Notes under the pieces: model-generated
Told to the model about the DNA's origin: nothing
What the model saw: only the letters and a program-made list of their open reading frames with translations
The model's database searches: none
Made by a program: the position numbers and the translations under genes
Assembly (NCBI GenBank): GCA_964636325.1
Contig: CAZWRV010000024.1
Coordinates: 1-64,000, forward strand
DNA: 64,000 nt
Source: CAZWRV01 sp964636325
Lineage (GTDB): Bacteria > Verrucomicrobiota > Lentisphaeria > Victivallales > GWF2-50-93
Direction of reading: 5' to 3'
In this document: one piece after another, positions 45,122 to 54,300 of the stretch
Layout of the letters: the number at the start of each line of letters is the position of its first letter
Numbering within the stretch: the first letter of the stretch is position 1

Positions 45122-47158
45122 TCACATCTCGTGCCCCGCGTATTTCAATATGTTCGCGAAAAGCTTGGACCATTCGGACCATTTCCAGAACGGAGTCTTG
45201 CCCGGGAATTCGGTCTCGTCGCCGAACGGCGCCGAGAGGACGACGAGGGTGCGCTGGCCGTTCTTACCGCTCTCGACGATGAACGGCCTCTCGCCGACCT
45301 TCAGGAGCACCTTGGCGTCCATGCCGTCCTTGAGCTCCACGTCGTGAGTATAGAACGCGAAAGGCATGTTCGAAAGGTCTATCCCCTTGAATACAGGGTG
45401 ATCCTTCGCCGGCGAGTTGAGCTGGAGCGCCCCCTTGAAGATGTTGTTCTCCCTCGGCTTGATCGGGATGAACCCGTTGAGATCGTTCTCCGGCTGGGTG
45501 TATTCCGTCTGGAAGGCGTTGTCGCCGCCGGTCATGACGAGGGAGCCGCCGGCCTTCAGGTAGTTCGCGAGCACCGAGGCGCCGACCATCCTCGCCACGT
45601 TGACGTTCGAGTTGGACCAGAGGAAGACGCGGTATCCGAACAGCCTGTCGTAGTCGTACGGATAGTCGGTCAGGCCGTTGTCGTAGCAGTAGAATCCGGG
45701 CGTGTATCCGATGTCGCCGTCCTCCTCAAGCTTGACTCCCATGTCCCGTATTATCTTACGGATGCCGAGGACGTGCGAGTGGTTTCCGAGCATGGCGAAG
45801 ACCTTGAACTCGCCCTTGCTGACCTTGAGGCCCTCCTCGGGGACGGGGAGCCAGGGCTTGAGGTCGGGGCGGTCGAGCTTGACGACGGGCGTGGACATGT
45901 CCATGCGGACGTTCTTCTGGAACTTGTATTCTCCGGCGTGGAAGGCCTGGAACCTGCGCGTCTTCACCGTGCCGTCGGGCATCTCGATGTGCGCCTTGAT
46001 GTTGAGCAGCAGCGGATCCGGCGGGGGATTGTCGAGGATGACGTGCGCGTCGACGGGCGATATCCCGAGGCCCTGGACTTCCACCGGCTCCAGCTTGACG
46101 GTCTGGGGATCGTCGGGATGACCTTCGCCCCGGTAGTGCCCCCAGACCAGGTCGGTGTTGAACGTGATCCTCTTCACCGGCTCGTACGAGGCAGTGACCT
46201 TGTAGTTGAGGTCGAGCCTCCCCTTTTCGCGCTCCGGATGGATCGCGAAGATGAAGTTCTCGCTGGCGAAGTCGACCCTGGAGAGCCCGATCACCGGGAG
46301 GATGTATGTGCGGCCCTTCCACGGCCTCTTCGGCGAGATGAGGACGTTGTCGTAGACCCATTCGGTGGTGTTGGTGCTGCAGTTGTATAGGAAGCTGAGG
46401 TAGTCGTAGTCCATCAGGTAGACGACGCCCTCCTTGCGCACGGGCGAGACTACGGCGGACCAGCCCTCGTTGAAGTCGTAGATGTAGTTGTCGCCGTTGG
46501 TCGGACACAAGTTTCCGATCTCTCCGATCTCCCGGACGCCGAGGGTGCTGGGGCGGTAGACGAAGTCGCCCTGGAGTCGGTCGCAGAGCGAGCTGTTGTG
46601 TACCCACATGAAGGGCAGCTTGCTGTTCTTGTCCTCGTTGATGAGTTCGAGGTCGAAGAGGAAGTATGGCGAGCCGCTCTTGAGCCTCACTGTCCTGCGC
46701 AGGCGTATGTTGCTCCAGAGCTTGGAGACGACGCCGGACTTGTCGGCCTGCAGCCATCCCTCGCTCTTGGTCTCGAACGAGACCGCCACCTCCTCGGGGG
46801 TGTTCTTCTCGATCTTGTATTCGTAGAAGCGGCCCCTGAACTCGCTGTAGCGCCAGTCCTGGCCCCAGAAGTTGTCCTGCAGCAGGCCGCCGCCTGCCAT
46901 CGTGATCTTGGGGACCGTCGGCTCGACTATGTCGTTGCCCGTGGGCCGGAAGGTGAAACGCACGATGGTCGACTGGAGTGATGGCATCAGATACATGCTT
47001 ATCCATTCCGACTCCATGAGGATCTGCATGTCCCCGTCTATGTCGGTGACCTCCTCGACGTGGCATCCCTCCCTGGCATTGTCCGCGGAGATGAGGGCGG
47101 GCTGGATCAAGGAGCAGGCCGCGAAGGCCGCAAGAATTGTCTTAAGATGCTTTTTCAT
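45122..47158 (-). CDS. Secreted protein with beta domains and GATase-like region
   Basis: 678 residues with a signal peptide (MKKHLKTILAAFAACSLIQP, cleaved near ISA). The first ~330 residues are beta-rich and Trp/Tyr-rich (WGQDWRYSEFRGRFYEYKIE, FMWVHNSSLCDRLQGDF), resembling sugar-processing beta sandwiches. Residues ~440-600 have a GATase-like alpha/beta region (FAMLGNHSHVLGIRKIIRDM, VLANYLKAGGSLVMTGGDN). Family not recognised. ATG 47158 overlaps the stop of the preceding gene (ATGA), so the two are co-translated. A longer frame to 48373 is an artefact of the neighbour. Periplasmic or surface role likely. Confidence 0.8.
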   Translation of the reverse strand: MKKHLKTILAAFAACSLIQPALISADNAREGCHVEEVTDIDGDMQILMESEWISMYLMPSLQSTIVRFTFRPTGNDIVEPTVPKITMAGGGLLQDNFWGQDWRYSEFRGRFYEYKIEKNTPEEVAVSFETKSEGWLQADKSGVVSKLWSNIRLRRTVRLKSGSPYFLFDLELINEDKNSKLPFMWVHNSSLCDRLQGDFVYRPSTLGVREIGEIGNLCPTNGDNYIYDFNEGWSAVVSPVRKEGVVYLMDYDYLSFLYNCSTNTTEWVYDNVLISPKRPWKGRTYILPVIGLSRVDFASENFIFAIHPEREKGRLDLNYKVTASYEPVKRITFNTDLVWGHYRGEGHPDDPQTVKLEPVEVQGLGISPVDAHVILDNPPPDPLLLNIKAHIEMPDGTVKTRRFQAFHAGEYKFQKNVRMDMSTPVVKLDRPDLKPWLPVPEEGLKVSKGEFKVFAMLGNHSHVLGIRKIIRDMGVKLEEDGDIGYTPGFYCYDNGLTDYPYDYDRLFGYRVFLWSNSNVNVARMVGASVLANYLKAGGSLVMTGGDNAFQTEYTQPENDLNGFIPIKPRENNIFKGALQLNSPAKDHPVFKGIDLSNMPFAFYTHDVELKDGMDAKVLLKVGERPFIVESGKNGQRTLVVLSAPFGDETEFPGKTPFWKWSEWSKLFANILKYAGHEM

Positions 47159-49800
47159 CGGCCTTCCTCCCCCTTTTCGAATTCGACGAGTATGACGCGG
47201 TAGAGCATGAGCTCCGGCACTTCTATGGATATCTGGTCTCCGTCGGGTTCGGCCTTGAGCGGCCTTATCTCGCTGATGGGCTCGGCGGAGAGCATCCAGG
47301 CCTTCGCGGCGCCGAAGCCCTCCGGCGTCCTCACCTTCATCGCGAACGGCTCCCTGAACGGCTCCGGCAGCTCGGAGAACCTGTCGGTAAGGAAGCGCTC
47401 TATCGTCGGCGGATTGACTAGCGGCACCACATACCTGCGCTTTCCGCCGGGTAGATCCTTCCAGACTGCGGAGTCCGCATACCAGAGCTCGCGGTCGGTG
47501 TCGATCTGGATTGCATCCTCGGCGCCCTCGAGCGGCTTTAGCTCCCTGTCGAAGAAGAACTGGCTGAATCGCATGAAGAAGGCCGCCTCGCCGGTCTCGC
47601 TGTAGGGCGTGCAGATGTGTCCGGCGGTGTTGTTGAGGCCGCCTGCCAGCGGCACCAGCAGATGGTAGTATATGATGCTCTGGCAGAAATATGGAGTTCC
47701 GTCGCGTGCGGGGCTGAACCCGTACCAGTAGCCGTTGAGCTTCCTGCACCAGTCCACGCAGCGCCGCGCGCCCCAGAAATAGTCCTTTATGATGCTGCGC
47801 GGATCGATGAATATGTAGGCGTTCATCCATCCTTCGTCCATCACCGCCGAGCCGTCGGACAGGAACGCGGCATGGAACTTGGACTTCTGCGGGTCCGGCA
47901 ACTCCTGCTTGCGGTCGTAGACCGCGGCGGGCTCGCCGATGTTGGCGCTCTCGGTGTAGTGCGGGACGACTGCGCGCATCTTCTCCTTGAATGTTCTTGT
48001 GCGCTGTGCCGAGAGCTCCTGGTCGCCCTCCGGGGTTCCAGTCCCCGTCTTGATGTTCATATGGTTTGTGGACTTGCATCCGAAGTCGCCGTCCCAGCGG
48101 ATGCCGTCCCACCCCACGTATTTCACGGCCTTTATCGCGCCGTCGAGCATCTTGTTGAAGACGTAGTCGACGGAGTGATTCAGCGGCATTTCGATGTGGA
48201 GCATGCCCTTTTCGGCGTAGGACACCGGCTCCTTGCCGGCGTGCCAGCGGTCCAGCATATCCTTGGTGCACTTGTCCCATACCTCCTGTATCTGCTCGTT
48301 CCATACGGGCGGGCCGGGGAAATATTCCGGATGCTTCAGATATTCTTCCTCCGCCTTCTGTCCGGTTCCGCACATGGGCTGGATATACATGAAGGATGCA
48401 GCGCCGATCTCATGGTTGAGCTCGACGGCGCGCCTCTGCATGTCGACGCTGGTCTGCGTGCCGATTTCCGACATGCCGCTGATGTAGGGGACGCTCGGGT
48501 CGTCGGGCCAGGGCGCCAGCCCGTCCCGGTAGCTGATGCCGAACATGTCTATCATGTTGACGTAGTGCGGCGGGGAATAATAAGGATTTCTGCTGCGGTT
48601 CGTGCCCCCCATGCTCATCACCGCCCACGGATTGTTGTTGACTGTGAAGACATCTGCCGCGCTTGACACGGCTTTGCCGTCCTTTATGAGTTCCGCGACC
48701 GCCTGGCAGCCCCAGAGCTCCTTGTCATCGGGAGCTTTCCAGGCAAGATCCACTACCGCGTATTCTCCGTTCTTCAGCGAGACGTCCTTCTCGCCCGCCT
48801 GAATCTCCTCGTCGATGCCGTGTAGGACGCGTACCCTGAGCTTCCCCGACTGGTCCTTCCCGCTGCGGTTGTGCAGCCAGACATGGAACGTCTGCTCCAT
48901 GCCAGTCTTGCAAGTGAGCTTCTGGGGCAGGACCTGTCGCACGACGATGTTGTCCGGTTCCGCGACCGGCTCGACGCGCAGCCAGTCGACAGTCACGCTG
49001 CGCAGCGAATTGTGCACCTTGCCGAAGCCCTTCTGGATGGTCCTCAGAATAGTCAGTTCAATGTCGAGCGGGCCCTTGTCCCATTTCTGCTGCTTGAGAA
49101 GCTCCTCCTTCTGCTTGAGGCGCTTCTCCTCCTTCTCCGCAAATTCGACTTTCGCGATGTTGCCGCCCTTCTCCCAGACGGCGCGCCATTTTTCATGGTC
49201 CGCCTTCGAAAGCAGCGTCGTATAGCCCGCATGCTTCAAGGGCGGCCGCTCGGGACGGGCAGTTATCGGGTCGGGTTGGATGACTTCCGCCAGGAATGTG
49301 AACTCCTGGTAGGCGTCCTCGTCCTTGAAGTGGTAGCCGTGGATCGTCGGCTCGTAGTAGCGGGCGGCCTTGGCGCCGCTGCCGTATCCCGGCGACTGCT
49401 TTGCCGTGAAACGTATTGCCGTGCCGATGCAGTTGAGCATGCCCGAAATCTTGAAGCGCGCCGTCACGCGGTAGAGGCCGACGGGCAGATCGGGAACCCT
49501 GAGCTTCAGCGCTTCTATGTCGTTCTCCTGCAGGACTCTGGAGTCGGCCAGGACCTGCAGCGCCTTCTTGCCCTCGGCGTTTTCGTCCTCGACGACCTTG
49601 AAGAGGCGCGTCTGCTTCGGGTTCATCCAGGGTGCCGCCGCCCCTTTAGGGAACGCCAGTTCGTCGGCCTGGTATGTGACGGCCTCCTTCGCTGGGCTGG
49701 CGGGCGCCGCCGCCGCGTCCGCGGCCCGGAGCGTGTAGGATGCCCCCAGTAAGAATCCTGCTAGACACAACAGCCCTCTGACGATTTGCATCTTATGCAT
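47155..49800 (-). CDS. Secreted glycoside-hydrolase-like TIM-barrel protein
   Basis: 881 residues with a signal peptide (~1-27, ending LRAAD). Residues ~40-290 are a beta-rich region with a Lys/Glu-rich helical insert (~220-245). A beta domain (~290-395) is followed by a barrel (~400-770): AASFMYIQPMCGTG, YVGWDGIRWDGDFG (Asp-rich strand end, candidate catalytic site), YTESANIGEP and IIYYHLLVPLAGGLNN. The features are those of a polysaccharide hydrolase but no family is certain. GGGAGG five bases before ATG 49800 is a strong ribosome binding site. First gene of the run that leads into moxR, an unexpected position for a hydrolase. Confidence 0.75.
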   Translation of the reverse strand: MHKMQIVRGLLCLAGFLLGASYTLRAADAAAAPASPAKEAVTYQADELAFPKGAAAPWMNPKQTRLFKVVEDENAEGKKALQVLADSRVLQENDIEALKLRVPDLPVGLYRVTARFKISGMLNCIGTAIRFTAKQSPGYGSGAKAARYYEPTIHGYHFKDEDAYQEFTFLAEVIQPDPITARPERPPLKHAGYTTLLSKADHEKWRAVWEKGGNIAKVEFAEKEEKRLKQKEELLKQQKWDKGPLDIELTILRTIQKGFGKVHNSLRSVTVDWLRVEPVAEPDNIVVRQVLPQKLTCKTGMEQTFHVWLHNRSGKDQSGKLRVRVLHGIDEEIQAGEKDVSLKNGEYAVVDLAWKAPDDKELWGCQAVAELIKDGKAVSSAADVFTVNNNPWAVMSMGGTNRSRNPYYSPPHYVNMIDMFGISYRDGLAPWPDDPSVPYISGMSEIGTQTSVDMQRRAVELNHEIGAASFMYIQPMCGTGQKAEEEYLKHPEYFPGPPVWNEQIQEVWDKCTKDMLDRWHAGKEPVSYAEKGMLHIEMPLNHSVDYVFNKMLDGAIKAVKYVGWDGIRWDGDFGCKSTNHMNIKTGTGTPEGDQELSAQRTRTFKEKMRAVVPHYTESANIGEPAAVYDRKQELPDPQKSKFHAAFLSDGSAVMDEGWMNAYIFIDPRSIIKDYFWGARRCVDWCRKLNGYWYGFSPARDGTPYFCQSIIYYHLLVPLAGGLNNTAGHICTPYSETGEAAFFMRFSQFFFDRELKPLEGAEDAIQIDTDRELWYADSAVWKDLPGGKRRYVVPLVNPPTIERFLTDRFSELPEPFREPFAMKVRTPEGFGAAKAWMLSAEPISEIRPLKAEPDGDQISIEVPELMLYRVILVEFEKGEEGR

Positions 49801-50159
49801 GAAAACCTCCCTTTGAAAATATTGGGTGAATGGATGATTGGATGGATGGGTGAGGGAAACTATGGGGTGAAAGCGGAGCTTTCAATTCGTCCGTTGTAAT
49901 AATATTAATTCTCATGCGGTTCTCATCCAATCGATCAGGCATCTCCTATGACGTTCTAACGTCAGAAGGATGCGATGGTTCGAGTTTTTTATTTCTGTTG
50001 ACTTTCAGATCTATAAGAATCGCGATTACCTCTTGTCTTTTCCTGTATTTACTGACATCCGATACCCGACACCTGTGCTGCAAAACTTAGTGATGCAATC
50101 ACCCCATCCATCCATCCATCCATCCATTCATCCAATCATCCATCCCCCGTCCTCCCCGC
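49801..50159. other. 359-bp intergenic region with CCAT repeats and a palindrome
   Basis: At 50102-50150 tandem CCAT/CCATT units run next to the stop of the 50160 gene. The mirror string (GGATGATTGGATGGATGG) sits at ~49832-49849, so the two ends could pair as a 300-bp inverted structure. In the middle TGACGTT-CT-AACGTCA (49949-49964) is a perfect palindrome that could be an operator or small hairpin. AT-rich 49895-49915 (AATAATATTAATT) may hold the promoter of the minus-strand gene at 49800. No gene is seen. Confidence 0.5.
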
Positions 50160-51230
50160 TCATCTGTAGTCCAGCGGCAGCAGGCCCCTTTCGGCGTCCA
50201 GTATCAAAATGGCCATGGGCGTCGCGTAAGTTCCGCCCATGACCTTTGTGTTTTCGGCGTTGCCCGGCGGAATCTGGAAACTTCCGTCCGGATTCTGATG
50301 CTCGCGGAGGATTTCCCATATGCCCCTGAAGAAGCCCTCGGCCTGCTCTGCCTGTTTCCCGCCCCGTCCCTTCTCCCTCAGGTAGCCGCGCGAGGCGAAG
50401 AAATGCGCGTCGTAGAAGTTCGGGCCGTACCAGATCGGACGGTTGCGCGCGAGCCAGTCTAGGGCGAGATCCCGCTGCTTCGCCGGGCGGTCATAAAGCC
50501 CCATGCATGCGATGCCGGCACCGGTTATCGATATGATCGGAAGGCCGGCGGCGTCGTATGAGAAGCCGCCGACGTCCTCCTTCTCGTACTGCTTGCCGGG
50601 GCCGGGGATCTTCTGGCTGCCCTCCATGAAGGAGAGGGCGCGCTTGGCCGCGTTGATCGGAACCTTCCCGCCCCGCAGCTCCATGCTCCTCAGGAAGAGC
50701 AGGAACCACGCCGTCACCTTCCTGTCGTTGACCTTGGTCTTCAAGTCCGCCTTCCACCCTCCGTAGAATTCCGGGTTGACGGCCTTGTCCTGGATGCGCA
50801 GCGAATATTCGAACGCGTCTGCGGCGCGTAGGGTGATTTTACGGTCGAGCTCGGCGTCGCCGGCCTGGCCGACCAGCTCCGAAAGCGCGAGCGCCGCCAC
50901 CGCATGGCTCTCCATAGGATATTCGCTGTCGCCGAGGAAGCCGTCCTCGCCGCTGTTTTCGATGATCCATGCGGCCGCCTTGGGCAGAGGCGAGGCAGGA
51001 TCGCCGCCGGGCGTTGCGCCGGCCGAGAGGAAGGCCAGGATCGCCAGGCCGGTCTGAAGATGCCTCTGCACGGAGCCGAACGAACCGTCCTCGTTCTGCG
51101 ACCTGCGCATGTATTCCAGCCCCGCGGCGACGCTCTTCTCCAACGCCTTGGACGGATAGTCCTGGGCCATGGCGGCCTGCAGAAGGCAGAGCAGCGAAAG
51201 GCATATTGAAGTTGCAGTCTTTTTAAACAC
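50160..51230 (-). CDS. Secreted alpha/alpha-toroid (prenyltransferase/squalene-cyclase-like) protein
   Basis: 356 residues with a signal peptide (1-22, ending AAMA). Repeated helical pairs carry the toroid motif: GLEYMRRSQNEDGSFGS, GLAILAFLSAG, AVAALALSELVG, GLYDRPAKQRDLALDWLARN, REHQNPDGSFQIP and GTYATPMAILIL. This fold is shared by terpene cyclases and complement-like domains; the DxDD cyclase motif is absent, so a binding or structural role is more likely. The start is GTG 51230; the AGAAGAGG upstream is contributed by repeat copy 4. Similar proteins occur in MoxR/BatA neighbourhoods of planctomycetes (recollection). Confidence 0.85.
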   Translation of the reverse strand: MFKKTATSICLSLLCLLQAAMAQDYPSKALEKSVAAGLEYMRRSQNEDGSFGSVQRHLQTGLAILAFLSAGATPGGDPASPLPKAAAWIIENSGEDGFLGDSEYPMESHAVAALALSELVGQAGDAELDRKITLRAADAFEYSLRIQDKAVNPEFYGGWKADLKTKVNDRKVTAWFLLFLRSMELRGGKVPINAAKRALSFMEGSQKIPGPGKQYEKEDVGGFSYDAAGLPIISITGAGIACMGLYDRPAKQRDLALDWLARNRPIWYGPNFYDAHFFASRGYLREKGRGGKQAEQAEGFFRGIWEILREHQNPDGSFQIPPGNAENTKVMGGTYATPMAILILDAERGLLPLDYR

Positions 51231-51238
51231 GCTAGTAA

Positions 51239-51356
51239 TCCTCTTCTGAAACTCGCTTCAAGTAGCGCAGGCATTCCTGCCTGCGGCATCGCAGGTGGGA
51301 ATACCTGCGCTACTTAAGTTTCTGATCGGCAAAACTGCGCTGTTCGCAGATGGCCA
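51239..51356 (-). repeat. Two-hairpin intergenic repeat, copy 4
   Basis: On the minus strand this matches copy 3 from the left flank (CCATCTGCGA, CGCAGTTTTG) to the right flank (GAGTTTCAGAAGAG). The 56-bp core is 51260-51315. Both hairpins differ from copies 1-3 by paired changes: CGCAGGCA/TGCCTGCG replaces CGCAGACA/TGTCTGCG, and CGCAGGTA/CACCTGCG replaces CGCAGGTA/TACCTGCG with one wobble. The outer stem AAGTAG/CTACTT is perfect. It fills the gap between the 51364 stop and the 51230 start and is oriented with the downstream gene. Confidence 0.9.
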
Positions 51357-51363
51357 CTTCTTT

Positions 51364-54300
51364 TCACCTCGACTCCTTTACCAGGTTCTGGATATACAAT
51401 ATCCCCGGCTCCTTGAACTGGGTGGGATAGGGGCGCTGGACCGCGCGCATGAGCTCCTCGTAGAGGTGCTTCGGCATCTTGAGGAAGCGTTCGTCCGGAC
51501 CCTCGCTCGCGGTGTCGAGGCTGCATGAGCGGCCGGATACCGCGGCGGCGCTCTTTCTGCGGTCGCGCTGCGCCAGCGAAAGCGCCCATGCCGCGTCCTC
51601 GACAGCCCCGGGCGCGCTTCCGGGCAGAAGGGCCTGGGAGCGCTGGCTCCATACTAGCCGGTCGGAGCGACCGGTCCGCTCGGCCCATCGGGCCTCGTTT
51701 CGTATCATGCGGCCCCCGGCCTCCCAGAAGTCGGTCCTGTTCAACTCTATATACCTTCTGCGGGTCTTGGCCTGGTATGGCGGGATCTTTACGAACTCCT
51801 GGATACCCTTCACTGCCGCGCCGAGGCGTCCGTTCCAGTCCTCGAGCGTGTCCGCGAGCTGGAGCCGTCCCTGCGAATCCAGCTTTTGAACCTGTGCGGG
51901 TTCCATCTTCTTGAAAATTTCCCGGCATCCTGAAATCAGCTCCGTGAAAAGCTTGGTCTCCTCGATGATGTCCCTGTCTTTGGGCAGCGTCCAGTCGAGG
52001 GCGGAGAGGAGCGTATCAGCCTCCTTCGCCTGCTCTGGCGACACGCCCTTCCAGGAATCCTTCCTCATTTCCGTATGTATTCCTTCGCAGAGGATCAGCA
52101 GGCGGCGCGTGGCCTGGCAGACGCGGTCCCAGTAGGAGGACGAGCTGTCGCTGTCGCGCATTCCCAGGAAGGCCTCCCTCCGCATTGCCGGCTCTTCGCC
52201 GAAAGCCTTCAGGAAGGCGATGTGGTCCGCAAGCGCCTTCTGGGATGTATTCAGCCTCTGCGTCTTGTTTATCTTTGCAGGGATTCCGCTGAAGACGGGA
52301 TTGTCCAGGAGGGCCGGCGTCTGCCCTGATGCGATGACCCCCACCCACGAGCCCAGCGCCTGGAATTCCGGAATCAGCTTCTCGCAGTTGTCCGATACGA
52401 CCGAAAGATATGTCGGATACTGCCTGCCGGAGAACCTGTCCTCGTGCCTTGCATAGGTTTTGTCGTAGACCTCCTCTTCGAAGTTGGAGAGGTATTCGAC
52501 GAGGATGGAAAGAGCCTCAATCTCCTTGGACGGAACTGCCGGGCCGGAAGCGAGCCATGCGCCTTCCTTGAGGTCGAGCATGGCTGTCGAGGCGATGTTT
52601 TCGATCATGACCCTGCGGATCAGGTTTTCGCAGAAGTCATACCTCTCCCTGCTGGCCTTCTTCCATTTCCACTGCTTCTTCGCCTCGTCGCTGGCGTCGG
52701 GGCCGGGCGCCTCCCTGTTGGCCTTCTCGACCTCCACCGGGATCGCCGCGATCTCGGCCCGCAGATTAGCCGGCTCCTTGTTGATGACGTCCTGCATGTC
52801 CTTCCATATCTCTCCGAGGCAGGGAAGGACAGCCGCCGTCTCGTTCTGCACGGCGGTCCTCATGGCGGCGGCAAGGGCGTCCAGTTCTTTTTCTGCTCCG
52901 CAGAGCTGTCCCAGGAAGGAGTCCGGCGCGAATGCGAGGCGCGCGTGCCAGGGCAGGAAGCTGCTTTTAAATGCGTCCAGCCTGCGGATGCCCTGTTCGA
53001 GACCTTCATCCATGGCGACGATGGCGACAATCTGTTCCTGCTTGTGAAGTTCGCCGAGAGTCTGTTCATGGAGGGATTTTACGTCGTCGGCCTTCTTGGC
53101 GAGTTCCTGCTCGGTCCGGGCCAGCTCCGCGATCCGCCCCTTTGTGTCGGACAGGAACTTTTCATGAACCTGCTTCTCGTTCTGCAGCGCCTGTTCAATA
53201 TCCATGGCCTTTTTCTCAAAATCCTTCTTCGCGTCTTCGAGCCGCTTTTGCAGATTTTCAATGTTTCTGCTTGGAGGCGGAGGCGTCACCGCAGGGGCCG
53301 GAGGCGTCGCAGGTGCTGCCGGAGCGGGTGCCGGGGAAGGCGCAGGTGCTTGTGCAGGCGCGGGGGCCGCCACGGGGGCCGGCGTTGCGGCGGGAGGTGT
53401 GGCGGCCGCGGCCAGAGCCGCCTGCTTTGCAGCTTCCTCAAGGGCCTTTTTCTCCTTCTCCTTTTCGTCCGCGATTTCCTTCTCGATCTTGGCCAGGGCG
53501 GCCGAGGAAGATGCGCCGAGGTCCGCCAGGGACTTCTGCAGCTCTTTGGCCTTCGCGTCGCAGGCGTCTGTCCGGGTTTTGATTTCCTGCTCCAGCTTCG
53601 ACCGCGCTTCGGACGGCACCTTGATTCCTTCTGCGGCCTCCGCCAACGCCTTCTCCTCGGCGGAGGATTTGGCCTTCACTTCGTCCAGTCTCTTCTGCGA
53701 GTCCGCCAATGACTGCTCATACTGGCGGAAGCTGCCGGCCTGGCAGTCCTCCAGCAGCGCCAGGAACTGTTCGCGGGCCGCCTGCCAGAGCTGGTCCGTC
53801 CGCGGATTCGCCGTCTCAAGCCTCTCGACGTCGATGTCTATCCTGAACTCGTGAATCAGAAGGCGAAGGAGGCGGATCCGCTCGAGAAGCCCGTAGCGGC
53901 GGGACCACGGGATGTCAGCGTCAAATAGGGCGAGCGCCTTTTCGATGCGTTCCGGCTTCCCGGTCTCGAGCGCCTCGTAGACCATGCAGCACAAAAGGAG
54001 TTCGGCCTCCTCGTTCGTCTGACTGTCGCGCCTCAGCCTCAAATATTCCGACAGCGCCAGGGAAAGGCGGCTCCCGGCTCCGTCCGCGATGACCGACTTC
54101 ATCCATGCGGCGCTTGAAAACTTGCGCCTGACTTCTTCCAAACGCTTCAGGAGGCGGCCGTCAAGCAGGACTCCCTCCAGGAGCGCCTTGTGCAGGCTGA
54201 GCGCGGCCTTGTCGATCTCGGCGTCGGAGGCCGCTCCCTCTTCCGGCTGGACGGCCTTGGAGAGGCCCTTAAGCTTTTCGGTGATCGCTGCGTCGTTCAC

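Noticed and set aside
45122..48373. 1083-codon version of the secreted protein gene
   Set aside because: The first ~405 residues are the neighbouring gene out of frame. The ATG at 47158 starts a clean signal peptide and overlaps the neighbour's stop.
50102..50150. Possible CRISPR-like array
   Set aside because: It is a simple CCAT tandem repeat without spacers, and no cas gene is present.
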